IMG/VR virus record: IMGVR_UViG_3300008266_000146
Location: 1 to 52,475 of that record
DNA: 52,475 nt
Origin: a virus
Reading direction: 5' to 3' (one strand)
Both the position numbers and the translations under genes were made by a program. Positions 39,273 through 47,978 of the stretch are shown piece by piece (position 1 is the first letter of the stretch; each line of letters begins with the position of its first letter). The notes under the pieces are model-generated. The model had not been told where the DNA came from and did not search any database. It was given only the letters and a program-made list of their open reading frames with translations.

Positions 39273-41789
39273 TTATGTCCTGAAGGAGATCACGCGCCAA
39301 CGGCTTGACGTGGCGTCATACTGAAGGATTGCGTGCTTGCAGTTCAAGTTGCCGCCACTATCGGTAAAGATGCGGTTGCCGGCCGTCGACGAGCCACTAT
39401 CGTTGTCCAGCGTCATCTGGTGGGCAGTCGTGTTGATCAGTACGGCAAAAATGCCGTCAGCGCCCCCGGTGAGGCCGGTGATCTGGAAAGCCCCAGTCGG
39501 GCCGGCGATGCGCAGCGACGACGAGTTGGGACGGGCGACGTTGTGGTTGCCACCGTTTGCGAGCGTAAGGGCCGCCATGCGATGCGCGACATCGCCGTTG
39601 ACGTCGAACATCGCCGCCGCACCTGTCGTATTGATGCCGACCTTACCATCGGAAGCAATGCGCATGCGCTCGGCGGCGTTCGTCCAGAACGCCATGTAGT
39701 CGCCGTTGTGGGCGTATTCGATCCTGCCGACATCATCATCGGCCGGGTCTCCGAAATGGATGCCGGAGACAAAATTCGTGTTAGCTCCGAAAAGCCAGTA
39801 CGAGTTACCCTGACCATAATTGGTGATAGAGTAGCCACTCGCCGGGTTGACGCGGGCCGCCGAAGTGCCGATGGACAGCGGCATGGTCAGTGTGAGCAGC
39901 GACGTCGTCATTGTCGCCCGCGTCGTCCACGTCGCAGAGGCAAAAGACGCCCACGTCAGCGTGGTGCCTGCGCTGTCGCCGGGACGGTTGAGGCCAAACG
40001 CCCAGCCCGTCGCGCCGCCACTAATAATCATACGGTGTGTAACGTCACCCGCCGTGGCGGACATCAGATGGCTGCCAGTGCCACCAATAGTCATGCTGCC
40101 ATCAGCGTCAATGAACAGATCGCGGCGCGCGTCCGTGTTCGAGTAGATGTAGAAGCCCTTGCCCCAAGAGTGCGTCGTCTTGGTGACGCCGAACTGATAC
40201 TCCTGTGGAGTGCCGCCGTTATCGGCGCGTAGCAGCCACGCCATAACGTTCGCGCCGCCGCCGCGAATGCGCATGACGTTGTCGACGGTGTCGCGAACAT
40301 CGAGGGCGTAACCGGGGGTCGCGCCGAGACCACCGGGACCGATTCCCACCTGCCCAGACGTGTTCACCGTCAGGCCGACGATATTGTTGGCCTTCAGGTT
40401 GATGTTGGAGCCGGCGGCCGACCCGAACTCGATACCGTAGGTTACGCTGAAAGAGATGCCAAATGTGCCATAGGTGCCATCAGACACCTGAAGCACTGTC
40501 GTGCCAGCGGGACCGCGCACGTCGAGCGGAGCTGCTGGGGCCGTCGTGTTGATGCCTACCCGCTGGTCGTAGCGGATCGTCATGACGTTGTGGCTGACGC
40601 CGAGGCCGTAGTTGTTCGACACGCCGAAGTGCAGGGACGAACCCGAACCCGTGATCTGCGCTGCGACGCGCGCAACTGAAGCACTACCTGTCGTGGCGAA
40701 ATCAATAGCGTTGAACTCACCGGCACCAGCGCCGCCGCGAATGAGAAGCGCGCCAGTGTTAACGCCGGTCATCGTAGCCAGCGTCGTGCTCTGAAGCATC
40801 AGCGCACCGTCTGCGCCGAGACGCATGCGCTCAGTCCACGTCGCAGAGGCAAAGGACGACCACACCAGATTGGTGCCGGCAGAGGCCCCCGGACGGTTCA
40901 AGCCGGCAGCCCAGCCCGTCGCGCCACCAGAAACGAACATGCGGTGGGTGGCATCGGTAGCATCACTCGACAGGACATGGTGTCCTTCGGACGCAGTCGC
41001 GCCGACTGTCATGCCAGACGCAGTCAGTTGCGCCCATTCAACCTGCGCAGCTGATCGCCAGACGTGCAGCGCCGCGTCGACGTAAAGGCCGGACACAGCC
41101 GAAGCTGCCGCAATCTGCGCGTAAGGCGCACCAGAATTGGCCCACAGGTTGAACTGAAGGCTGCTGTTGGCAATCGCTCCCTCAAGAAAGAGCATCGCCG
41201 CCGCAGATGCTCCATTATTGGGGTTCTGGACCTGAACCCCGTTTTGAGAGTTGGCGTTGTGCGTAACGGTCAGCTTGTAGGCAGCTGCCCCGCCACCAAT
41301 GTTTATGTTGCCGGTCGTTGGATAAAGCGAGAGCGGCGTGATTGTCGTGTTGGTAAATTCGAGCACACCCGTCGTGCCACGATTGACCAGCTGCCACTCC
41401 TGCACGCCGGTCTGGAACAGCGACAGGGTAACATTACCGCTGGACCCTCGACGCGCCTGCACAGTGGGTCCGGCGGTAATGTTACCGCTGTCGTCAATCG
41501 TCGCGGACGAGTTCTGGATCAGCTTGCCGGTCGTGGCGTCGAAGCGGGCGATGGCGTTGTCGGTGGCGGAGGCAGGGCCGACCACCGCCCCGGCTGAAGC
41601 CAGCCACGTCAGCAGCGACGCAGCGCTGATCTCTTCAGCGTCGCCTGTTCCCGCCGTAAGACGGCCGAGCACGAAGCCCGACGCCATCGTGATGTTGTGT
41701 TCCTCGTTCCAGTTGGACGGGCGGACGCGGGTCGTATCGCCGTCGTCCGGTACCGAGCTGACGAACTTGTGCTTCAGGGAGATGGTCAT
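39273..41789 (-). CDS. Tail fibre protein (838 aa) with internal repeats
   Basis: N-terminus HKFVSSVPDDGDTTRVRPSNWN is a virion-attachment domain shared with the 425-aa fibre. The body is strand-rich, Gly/Asn/Thr-rich, with duplicated units HRMFVSGGATGWAAGLNRPG and HRMIISGGATGWAFGLNRPG, as in beta-helical fibres. The end ILQYDATSSRWRVISFRT is like other fibre tips. It probably binds the host. Start overlaps the previous stop (TGATG). Confidence 0.88.
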   Translation of the reverse strand: MTISLKHKFVSSVPDDGDTTRVRPSNWNEEHNITMASGFVLGRLTAGTGDAEEISAASLLTWLASAGAVVGPASATDNAIARFDATTGKLIQNSSATIDDSGNITAGPTVQARRGSSGNVTLSLFQTGVQEWQLVNRGTTGVLEFTNTTITPLSLYPTTGNINIGGGAAAYKLTVTHNANSQNGVQVQNPNNGASAAAMLFLEGAIANSSLQFNLWANSGAPYAQIAAASAVSGLYVDAALHVWRSAAQVEWAQLTASGMTVGATASEGHHVLSSDATDATHRMFVSGGATGWAAGLNRPGASAGTNLVWSSFASATWTERMRLGADGALMLQSTTLATMTGVNTGALLIRGGAGAGEFNAIDFATTGSASVARVAAQITGSGSSLHFGVSNNYGLGVSHNVMTIRYDQRVGINTTAPAAPLDVRGPAGTTVLQVSDGTYGTFGISFSVTYGIEFGSAAGSNINLKANNIVGLTVNTSGQVGIGPGGLGATPGYALDVRDTVDNVMRIRGGGANVMAWLLRADNGGTPQEYQFGVTKTTHSWGKGFYIYSNTDARRDLFIDADGSMTIGGTGSHLMSATAGDVTHRMIISGGATGWAFGLNRPGDSAGTTLTWASFASATWTTRATMTTSLLTLTMPLSIGTSAARVNPASGYSITNYGQGNSYWLFGANTNFVSGIHFGDPADDDVGRIEYAHNGDYMAFWTNAAERMRIASDGKVGINTTGAAAMFDVNGDVAHRMAALTLANGGNHNVARPNSSSLRIAGPTGAFQITGLTGGADGIFAVLINTTAHQMTLDNDSGSSTAGNRIFTDSGGNLNCKHAILQYDATSSRWRVISFRT

Positions 41790-42214
41790 CAGGTCTCGTC
41801 CACAAAGCTGGCAGGGGTCAGTCGGGGCTGCACGCCGGGCTCCATCGTGATGCTATCGTTCAACGCGCCGGAATACAACACGAGCGTCGATCCCGACGCA
41901 TCCGTGCCAATCGCCCAGTGCGTGTAGGTCTCTGTTCCGGCGACGCACTCGGGGAACGACGTCTTGGTGGCCAGCGTCACCCGGTTACTCGCGAGAGTAA
42001 ACCCGAGCGTCGAGCGCGGCACGGCGACACGCGCGTAGCCGGTGTAGGTCGCTTCGTGCGCCGACTGCGTGTCGCCTACGCCCAGCGCCTGCTTGTGCAG
42101 CGACAGATACAGGTTGGCGTTCGGCGCGGCGGCGTTCCGCGCGAGGCCGGGAATGTCCTGCCCGAGGAAGATCAGCCCGAGCAGGTAATTCGCGTAGCTG
42201 GTCGACTTCGCCAT
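41789..42214 (-). CDS. Fibre-associated protein (141 aa)
   Basis: ATG 42214 (TGATG with the fibre gene). The sequence LYLSLHKQAL...ARVAVPRSTLGFTLASNRV is typical of a small beta protein located next to tail fibres in many phages, whose role is not known. PAL-38 is read FTLASN. The two adjacent fibre genes share stop-start overlaps, so the three are coupled. Confidence 0.8.
   Translation of the reverse strand: MAKSTSYANYLLGLIFLGQDIPGLARNAAAPNANLYLSLHKQALGVGDTQSAHEATYTGYARVAVPRSTLGFTLASNRVTLATKTSFPECVAGTETYTHWAIGTDASGSTLVLYSGALNDSITMEPGVQPRLTPASFVDET
41984..42001. repeat. PAL-38 inverted repeat, inside fibre-associated gene
   Basis: Plus strand GTTACTCGCGAGAGTAAA (last base differs). Coding strand reads Phe-Thr-Leu-Ala-Ser-Asn. 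Confidence 0.85.
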
Positions 42215-43491
42215 CAGTCCCACCCACGATCAGCAACAGCGACGTACTGCCAAGACGTGCGCGTGATCGCTCCAATAGCGCCGCTTGCGCGAAGCGAGAC
42301 GACGAGAAAGGTGTGGTACACGACCTCCATCGTGTTACGACCCGAGAGCATCCCCATGAGCGTCTGGTTGTTGCCGGTACTGTCGCTCAGACCCCTCGTG
42401 ATCTCACCGGGATTGTACCCATACTGCGACACAGTGTTCACAAGATATATCTCATGAAACTCCGGTAGTACGCCAATGTTATGCAGAAACGTGGCGATGG
42501 TAAACGTCGTCGGAATGGTTGTTTGCGCAGACCTGTACCGACCGTTCAACGCGTACGCGATGGCCGATGTTACCGCAGACCCGGAAGTTACCGCTTCGCC
42601 GACGAAGACGACCCACACAAGGTCAGCCGTGGAGCCGTTGCCGAGATACATCTTCCGTTCGTTGATGATGTAGGTGTATTGACCCGACGTAACAGATGCG
42701 ATGCCACCACGCTGGTAGATCGGCGCGAGCGCCGTCGAGCCGGCGGTGAGCGTGCCATCGGCGTTGACCGTGACAAACAGGAAATTGGTCGAGCTGGCGG
42801 CGAGCGACCCGAACGTCAGGTTCGCTGTTGTCTGCCCGACGCGCCTCGACAGGCCCTGATTGGCTGTCGCCACCAAGGGAAGCGTCGAAGACACATTGGT
42901 CGTGGTTATGGAAAGCGCGACGGCGGTTGACGGCATGAACGTCGGAATGCCGTTCGTGTCGGACGGAGCCATGTTGACCGACTGCCCGCGCAGCGTCGTG
43001 TAGGTGTTGGTCAGCGCGCCGGCAATGACATCGAGACCGCCACCAAGTGTCAGCTCCGCGCCGGCCGTGCTCGCCTCATTCGATCCGAGCAAGCGTTTTG
43101 CAGCACCGAGCGCGGCGAGGTCGGCGGCTGCCACCGAGCTTTTGGTCGCCAGCGACCCGAGCCCGAGCGCCGTACGCGCGCCGGACTGCGAATTGGCCCC
43201 GGTGCCGCCCTGTACGATGGACAGCGGCGTGGTGAGCCCGGACAACGAGGTAATGTCGGAGTTGGCCCCCGGAGCAGCGCGGTCCGACGACAGCACGCCG
43301 GAGGCGAACAGAAGGCCGCTACCGACAGTGATCTCTTCGGCCGCGCCCGTGCCCGCCGTCGTGCGGCCAATGAGGCGCGCAGTGGCCATCTGGATGGTGT
43401 GCGGCGCGTTCCAGTTGGACGGCTGCACGAGCGAGCTGTCGACACCGTCGGGCTTGGCGGAGACGAACTGGTGGACAATGCTGATCGCCAT
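42214..43491 (-). CDS. Tail fibre protein (425 aa)
   Basis: N-terminus MAISIVHQFVSAKPDGVDSS with PSNWN matches the N-terminus of the 838-aa fibre, including LIGRTTAGTGAAEEI against VLGRLTAGTGDAEEI. The body is strand-rich and lacks the long repeats; the C-terminal half differs entirely. Possibly one fibre attaches first and the other extends from it, or they are alternatives. The pair suggests duplication. Confidence 0.86.
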   Translation of the reverse strand: MAISIVHQFVSAKPDGVDSSLVQPSNWNAPHTIQMATARLIGRTTAGTGAAEEITVGSGLLFASGVLSSDRAAPGANSDITSLSGLTTPLSIVQGGTGANSQSGARTALGLGSLATKSSVAAADLAALGAAKRLLGSNEASTAGAELTLGGGLDVIAGALTNTYTTLRGQSVNMAPSDTNGIPTFMPSTAVALSITTTNVSSTLPLVATANQGLSRRVGQTTANLTFGSLAASSTNFLFVTVNADGTLTAGSTALAPIYQRGGIASVTSGQYTYIINERKMYLGNGSTADLVWVVFVGEAVTSGSAVTSAIAYALNGRYRSAQTTIPTTFTIATFLHNIGVLPEFHEIYLVNTVSQYGYNPGEITRGLSDSTGNNQTLMGMLSGRNTMEVVYHTFLVVSLRASGAIGAITRTSWQYVAVADRGWD

Positions 43492-43494
43492 GGA

Positions 43495-44085
43495 TCACAC
43501 CCTGTATTGCTGTGGAAACCGCCAAGGGGCAGCACCCATTGTGGACATCTGGGATGCGCGCTGCTTGGCTTCGGCAGCGCCTTTGACGAAGTACCCCCAG
43601 TTGATCTTCGCCATCGGAAGGTTCGTCCACGGCTTCATGGTCTGGCGCTGCAAGAGCGCCGACGTGCCGGAGAGGATGGCGTCGTACCAACGCTCGATGA
43701 CTTCGTTCGGAACGTCCGGGTAACCTTCCCGAGTAACCGGCAGGCGCACGCCCGTGGCAAACTTCGCGGTGAACACCGCGCCGTCGACGTTGGGGACGGT
43801 GGGGCAGCGGATGGTCGTGATGGACTGCATCATCCACCCTCTGGACGCATTGTCGTTCTCGTCGACGACCGACAGCAGCAGCTCGATCCGCCCTCGCGGA
43901 ATAGAGACGGTGTAGAGCTGCTGGCCAGTTATCAACTCGATGGTGGCTTCGCTGACCCACGCCAGAGAGTGGGGCAGGAACCAGTGCATCGCGTTGTAAA
44001 TCTCGCGCTTCAGCGTGTCGTCCACCGCGCCGGGGAACAACACGCGGAGATCGTCCATCAGCCTGTCGACGTCTTGCGTAGCCAT
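43495..44085 (-). CDS. Tail tubular protein A-like adaptor
   Basis: 196 residues. W...SEATIELITGQQLYTVSIP near the middle and the end KPWTNLPMAKINWGYFVKGAAEAKQ with PWRFPQQYRV are typical of podovirus gp11-like adaptor proteins that sit below the portal. PAL-39 is read VTREGY. Starts where the previous gene stops. Confidence 0.84.
   Translation of the reverse strand: MATQDVDRLMDDLRVLFPGAVDDTLKREIYNAMHWFLPHSLAWVSEATIELITGQQLYTVSIPRGRIELLLSVVDENDNASRGWMMQSITTIRCPTVPNVDGAVFTAKFATGVRLPVTREGYPDVPNEVIERWYDAILSGTSALLQRQTMKPWTNLPMAKINWGYFVKGAAEAKQRASQMSTMGAAPWRFPQQYRV
43720..43737. repeat. PAL-39 inverted repeat, inside adaptor gene
   Basis: Plus strand GTAACCTTCCCGAGTAAC, the most diverged arm. 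Coding strand reads Val-Thr-Arg-Glu-Gly-Tyr, so Ser-Asn is not kept although the frame is. Confidence 0.78.
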
Positions 44086-44435
44086 TAGGACACCGTTGCT
44101 GCGAGCTTCTTGATGAACGCATTCAGGAACGCGGCCGACCGGGCATCCTGCGCCGGCTCTTCGTCTATGACGTGGACCGTGCCGCAGATGAAGTAGACCA
44201 GCGCCAGCCGGTAGCGTGCGTCGAGATCGACCGTATCGCCCACCACAGAGAACGTCGGCACGCCGGTCTTGAGGTACGGCCGAACGAGGTCGGGCCTCAT
44301 CCGGTAGACCTCCATGTAACCCTCATTGAGCGCCGCGATGAAGTCGGCGTCGGAGTAGCGATATGGCGCGACAGTGTCCTGCACGATGGTGCGGGCTCTG
44401 GTCACATATTCCTGCACCGTGCTCAGAAAGGCCAT
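44085..44435 (-). CDS. Head-tail connector-type protein (116 aa)
   Basis: ARTIVQDTVAPYRYSDADFIAALNEGYMEVYRMRPDL is like the small phage connector proteins of the DUF6682 type, with the V..AR.I..D....YR pattern. Just after the coat gene and before the adaptor, as expected for a head-completion factor. Family link is from memory of the pattern. Confidence 0.8.
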   Translation of the reverse strand: MAFLSTVQEYVTRARTIVQDTVAPYRYSDADFIAALNEGYMEVYRMRPDLVRPYLKTGVPTFSVVGDTVDLDARYRLALVYFICGTVHVIDEEPAQDARSAAFLNAFIKKLAATVS

Positions 44436-44454
44436 GTTGCCCCCAGATAGACGT

Positions 44455-44485
44455 AAGGCCCCCGCCGTAAAACGACGAGGGCCTT
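44455..44485 (-). terminator. Terminator-like hairpin after the coat gene
   Basis: AAGGCCC (44455-44461) pairs with GGGCCTT (44479-44485); further inner pairs are possible around an A/T-rich loop. On the minus strand it follows the coat gene by about 20 bases. Only two T's end the stem, so it may reduce rather than stop transcription, a common arrangement after coat genes. Confidence 0.6.
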
Positions 44486-44505
44486 CAGCGGATCACGTTG
44501 CCGGA

Positions 44506-45492
44506 TCAGGCCTGCGTGACAATCGCCTGCGAGATGGCCTTGCCGTCGATGACCTTGTAGCCGAAGACCTGAAGGCCGCGCAGCAGATCGGAGAAGGTCC
44601 GCTCGGAACGGATGTTCTCCATCTTCGTGAACTGCGACGCGAACGTCAGACCGTGGGCGTGACCGGCGTAGCAGGCGTACTCGCCAGCCGCCAGACCGCC
44701 AGCGACGCCGGAGGGCAGGAGGTTGGACACGTAGACCATGAAGCGGTCGATCATGCCGATGCGGCCGTTGCGGAGCATGGACACGCCGTCGCCGGACAGG
44801 TAGGCCTGCCGCAGCTCGGAGCGCTTCACCAGCGTCGCCATCCACGCGGGGATGACCAGCCAGCGGCCCGTCTCGGGGATGTTCTGCTCGTCGAGCACCT
44901 GACCGAAGCGCAGGATCATGTCGACCACTTCCACCTGACCGACGGTCGGGGAGTTGGCGACGAGAGCCAGCGGCGAGGTCGTGACGCCGAGGTTGAGGTT
45001 GCCCGAGATGACACCAGCGGTCGCGCCGCGATTGGCGGCGGCGGCCTGCCCGAGGATGCCGGCGAGGACGTCCGTGTCGATCTTGATCTTCAGCTGTTCC
45101 GACGCGTCATCCGCCCAGATGGACAAGATGTTGAGATCGGACTGCTTCTCCATCACGTCGTCGAGGGCGAGGTTGAAATACTTCGCCTTGTCGATGAGCA
45201 GCTGGACCTTGTTGCCCGACGGGCGGTCGATGGTGAGGTCACCGTCGGCAAGGTAGTCGCGGATCGTGATCGTCGGCTTGGTACGGATGTTGACCGTATC
45301 GCCTTGGTTCTTGATCTCGCCCTCGTAGTCGGTGTTCGAGATCGCCGCGAGCACAGTGTTCGCGTAGAACTTCTCGACCAGCTTGCCCGACCAGATTTCG
45401 GGAATGAAGCCCGTCGACTGGAGGGTGTTGGCGGTTCCGCCGGAGGGGTAGAGCGGGGGCGTCGTGACGCCAGATGCAACGCCAAATGCCAT
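44506..45492 (-). CDS. Major capsid (coat) protein
   Basis: 328 residues. IPEIWSGKLVEKFYANTVLAA near the N-terminus, then GDTVNIRTKPTITIRDY, are standard for podovirus coat proteins of the P22/HK97 fold. It lies directly after scaffold and is followed by a hairpin. Start has GGAG upstream. LVEKFYANTVLAAI recurs in the tail of Cys-motif copy G (11550-11942). Confidence 0.93.
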   Translation of the reverse strand: MAFGVASGVTTPPLYPSGGTANTLQSTGFIPEIWSGKLVEKFYANTVLAAISNTDYEGEIKNQGDTVNIRTKPTITIRDYLADGDLTIDRPSGNKVQLLIDKAKYFNLALDDVMEKQSDLNILSIWADDASEQLKIKIDTDVLAGILGQAAAANRGATAGVISGNLNLGVTTSPLALVANSPTVGQVEVVDMILRFGQVLDEQNIPETGRWLVIPAWMATLVKRSELRQAYLSGDGVSMLRNGRIGMIDRFMVYVSNLLPSGVAGGLAAGEYACYAGHAHGLTFASQFTKMENIRSERTFSDLLRGLQVFGYKVIDGKAISQAIVTQA

Positions 45493-45522
45493 GGCGAAAG
45501 CTCCATCAAATTGCGAAGGGGG

Positions 45523-46575
45523 TTACCGAACCCGGCCCTCTTTCAGCGCTTCGTTGAGGATCGCTTCCTGCTGCACCACCTGTTCGGGTGTGTACCTGCC
45601 TGCGGCGACGTCCGCATAGAAGCGGCTGATTTCAGCCGGCTTGATGATGGGCTTCTCAGCGGAGGCATATGCCTGCGCAGACTGGGCTCGTCCGGGTGCC
45701 GCCAGCGATGCCATGTCCACCTTGCCATCGGGGGCCGGTGACGTGGCTGCCTTGTGGGCGGGGGCCACAGACGCCTCGCGAGTAACGAAGCCGTTGAAGA
45801 TCGCCTTCGTGCGCGCCACATTGAGCTGCTTGAAAGCGTCGTCCAATAGGTCAAAACGAATAGCACCAGAAAATGGGTCTGGCAAGCCCAGCCACGAAAG
45901 AAATTCGCGGTCCTCATTCAGAGCCCGCCAATTCGGCAGCTGGCTGTCCATTTCGCGGAAGAACTGCTCACGCGTGATGGCGTCGCCGGTCTGCTTGGTG
46001 GCGGCGACGGTCGCGCCCATCTCGGCGATCTTGCGCTCGAACTCCGCGCGGATCGGCTCGACGATCTGCTGCGCCCGGCGGCCGACAACGTCAAGGAACT
46101 CCGTCCCGAAGGTCTCGACTTCGTCCTCCGAAAACTCTGGCACGGCGACTGACGCCGGAGCGGAAACGCGTGCCTGTCGAAGCGCGGTCAGCTCGGCGCT
46201 CAGCGCGCGTTCGTTGGCGCGCGACGCATGCAGCTCGCCGCGCAGCGTCTCGACCGTTTCGGTCAGCTGGCGGATGCGGCCATCGAGAGAACGGTCGCGG
46301 TGGCGTTCGCGCTCGCGTTCCCGCTCGGCTTTGGCCTCCTGCTGGGCGCGGGCGTCCTGCGACGGCTGCTGGCCCTGCTCGTCCTGCTGGCCCTGCTCGT
46401 CCTGCGGCGGCTGCGCGTCCTGCGGCTGCTGGTCCTGCTGGTCGGTGACGAGCGTGCCTTCGGGAGTGTAGTGCTGCTTCTGAAGCTGCTCGGCGCGCTC
46501 CATCTGCTTGCGGACAGCGGCGGGCAGGACGACGTTGGGATCGTTGTGTGGTACGGCGGTATTTGCGTCGGTCAT
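45523..46575 (-). CDS. Capsid scaffold protein
   Basis: 350 residues from ATG 46575 (AGAGGACCACACCAC upstream); a longer frame to 46650 crosses the terminator and is unlikely. Gln/Glu/Asp-rich N-terminal third, a charged Arg-Glu helix (ERERERERHRDR), coiled coils, and a C-terminal helix with PEQVVQQEAILNEALKEGRVR. Composition and position before the coat gene identify a scaffold. A half PAL (GTTACTCGCGAG) lies near 45780. Confidence 0.88.
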   Translation of the reverse strand: MTDANTAVPHNDPNVVLPAAVRKQMERAEQLQKQHYTPEGTLVTDQQDQQPQDAQPPQDEQGQQDEQGQQPSQDARAQQEAKAERERERERHRDRSLDGRIRQLTETVETLRGELHASRANERALSAELTALRQARVSAPASVAVPEFSEDEVETFGTEFLDVVGRRAQQIVEPIRAEFERKIAEMGATVAATKQTGDAITREQFFREMDSQLPNWRALNEDREFLSWLGLPDPFSGAIRFDLLDDAFKQLNVARTKAIFNGFVTREASVAPAHKAATSPAPDGKVDMASLAAPGRAQSAQAYASAEKPIIKPAEISRFYADVAAGRYTPEQVVQQEAILNEALKEGRVR

Positions 46576-46603
46576 GTGGTGTGGTCCTCTGGTGGTTAGT
46601 GAC

Positions 46604-46637
46604 AAAAAGGGCACCGCCGCTGTCCGCGAGGGTGCCC
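46604..46637 (-). terminator. Intrinsic terminator between decoration and scaffold genes
   Basis: On the minus strand GGGCACC pairs with GGTGCCC (46631-46637 with 46609-46615), followed by TTTTTG. This is the clearest intrinsic terminator in the window. It separates the upstream small head genes from scaffold and coat, so scaffold may have a further promoter nearby. Confidence 0.75.
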
Positions 46638-46661
46638 CTGTACTCAGCACTGACGCGGCGG

Positions 46662-47081
46662 TTACAGGCCGCGAATGGTGACAGCCGGGGTTCCGACGTT
46701 GGTCACGATGGCGAGATACCGTCGCGACGTGCCCGTGGCGATGGTCGTCGTGCCGGCGAGCGTGATGCCCGTACCGATTGCCATCGTGATCGTGCCCGAC
46801 TTCGTGTTGATGATCTCGAACGTGAAGGCGTCACCGACCTCGCAGTCCGGCATGGCGTTGATGATGGCCGTGGCCGTCGGGAACACGTCGGTCGACGTCG
46901 CGCCGGCCGAACGCAGGATGAACCCGCCGAGCAGCTGCGCGGCCGTCAGCGTGACGTTGCCGTCCGTGGCGTCTGCGGCGTACTTGCGGCCAGCGAGGGT
47001 CGCGACAGCCGAGAAGAGCTTCTTCAGAAACTCGGGGATACGAGCGCTGTCGACGCTCTGCGAAAACTGTTTCAGCGCCAT
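46662..47081 (-). CDS. Putative head decoration protein (139 aa)
   Basis: AGGAG upstream of the start. Strand-rich with Thr/Gly/Ala (TDGNVTLTAAQLLGGFILRSA, then SGTITMAIGTGITLAG) and a VTIRGL end, similar to small capsid decoration or fibre-shaft proteins. It lies upstream of scaffold in the head cluster. Decoration role inferred from position and composition. Confidence 0.75.
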   Translation of the reverse strand: MALKQFSQSVDSARIPEFLKKLFSAVATLAGRKYAADATDGNVTLTAAQLLGGFILRSAGATSTDVFPTATAIINAMPDCEVGDAFTFEIINTKSGTITMAIGTGITLAGTTTIATGTSRRYLAIVTNVGTPAVTIRGL

Positions 47082-47091
47082 GTTCGATCTC

Positions 47092-47364
47092 CTAGATGTT
47101 CGCCTTGGCAGACTGCTTCTGCCTCAGGGCGATGATGTTGCGCCCATCTTCTCTACACGACGCCAACTGTTTGCACAACTGCACCATGCACTGCGCCTGC
47201 CCCTGCATGACCTGCATCTTGTCAGCCGGGGCGTCGACGAGCGCATCGGACAACGCCCGCGCCCGCGCCTGCATGGCCTCCGTGAACTGACGCCAGACAT
47301 CCGAGTTGACCTCGGACAGACGCAACATCGCCAGCGTCAGCTCTTCGGTTACCTGCTTGCTCAC
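47092..47364 (-). CDS. Small head-cluster protein (90 aa), GTG start
   Basis: GTG 47364 overlaps the previous stop (GTGA). Helical (LTLAMLRLSEVNSDVWRQFTEAM), with two Cys residues near 58 and 70. Helical proteins of this size occur between portal and scaffold in podoviruses. Function unknown. Confidence 0.78.
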   Translation of the reverse strand: MSKQVTEELTLAMLRLSEVNSDVWRQFTEAMQARARALSDALVDAPADKMQVMQGQAQCMVQLCKQLASCREDGRNIIALRQKQSAKANI

Positions 47365-47558
47365 GGGCGCGGACCCATGAGCGCCATCTGCGGCACGGAC
47401 GGGCTGTCCTCCATGGACGGCGTTGCCTTGCCATAGTGCCCCATCGACCGCTGCGCCGGGTCACCCCGCGTCAGGGTGTTCAAGGCTCCACGATGCGGCA
47501 GTATCTGCTGGCGCGTGCCCTTGCCTTTCAGCGTGATATAGGTCGGGTGTTTCGCCAT
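47361..47558 (-). CDS. Small basic head-cluster protein (65 aa)
   Basis: Basic, Pro/Gly-rich (MAKHPTYITLKGKGTRQQ...). No clear fold. Probably a minor virion or assembly component because it stands with similar small genes between portal and scaffold. Ends in a GTGA overlap. Confidence 0.74.
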   Translation of the reverse strand: MAKHPTYITLKGKGTRQQILPHRGALNTLTRGDPAQRSMGHYGKATPSMEDSPSVPQMALMGPRP

Positions 47559-47559
47559 C

Positions 47560-47760
47560 CTACGATCTCCCAGTCATTCCGGTTCGGCCGAAAGAAATGT
47601 TGCCGTACTGCTTGGCGTCGTACGGCGCTTCGGTAGATTTCGCGTAGTTCGACGAGCGCTGTTTCGGCGCGTTGAGCTTCGTCGTCACCTGCTTGGTCTT
47701 GGGCACTGACGGCCTGAGCCGCGACACCGAAGACGTCGATACGACTTTGTTGTTGGCCAT
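47560..47760 (-). CDS. Small basic head-cluster protein (66 aa)
   Basis: Has a full AAGGAGG ribosome-binding site. Ser/Lys/Arg-rich with few hydrophobics (VSTSSVSRLRPSVPKTKQVTTK), probably disordered. PAL-40 lies just upstream. Could bind DNA or capsid proteins; unknown. Confidence 0.75.
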   Translation of the reverse strand: MANNKVVSTSSVSRLRPSVPKTKQVTTKLNAPKQRSSNYAKSTEAPYDAKQYGNISFGRTGMTGRS

Positions 47761-47781
47761 ACCGACCTCCTTGGTGTCGCG

Positions 47782-47799
47782 GTTACTCGCGGGAGTTAC
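47782..47799. repeat. PAL-40 inverted repeat, minus-strand gene end
   Basis: Plus strand GTTACTCGCGGGAGTTAC; in gene direction GTAACTCCCGCGAGTAAC. The first arm carries the stop of the 60-aa gene. Confidence 0.9.
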
Positions 47800-47978
47800 T
47801 TCCCGCGCTTGCCCGCCATGAAGCCCTTGGCGAACAGGTTGCCCTTGTTGACCTTGTCGAGGGCCTTCTTGTCCGCTGCACGGTCCGCCTTGGAGCCCTC
47901 CTTCGGAGCGCCCTTGCGGCTATCCATGCGCTTGTCGATGGCCGAGCGCTCGAACTGCTTGGGGGTCATCTTCGCCAT
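47796..47978 (-). CDS. Small Lys-rich protein (60 aa)
   Basis: ATG 47978 overlaps the previous stop (TGATG). Lys/Asp-rich helix (MTPKQFERSAIDKRMDSRKG, then DRAADKKALDKVNKG). Likely a small capsid or DNA-associated protein. Longer frames upstream are out-of-frame sequence of the portal gene region. Function unknown. Confidence 0.78.
   Translation of the reverse strand: MAKMTPKQFERSAIDKRMDSRKGAPKEGSKADRAADKKALDKVNKGNLFAKGFMAGKRGK

Noticed and set aside
45776-45790. CGCGAGTAACG in the scaffold gene as a PAL
   Set aside because: One arm and part of the centre only (GTTACTCGCGAG on the coding strand). Possibly a decayed copy, but not counted.
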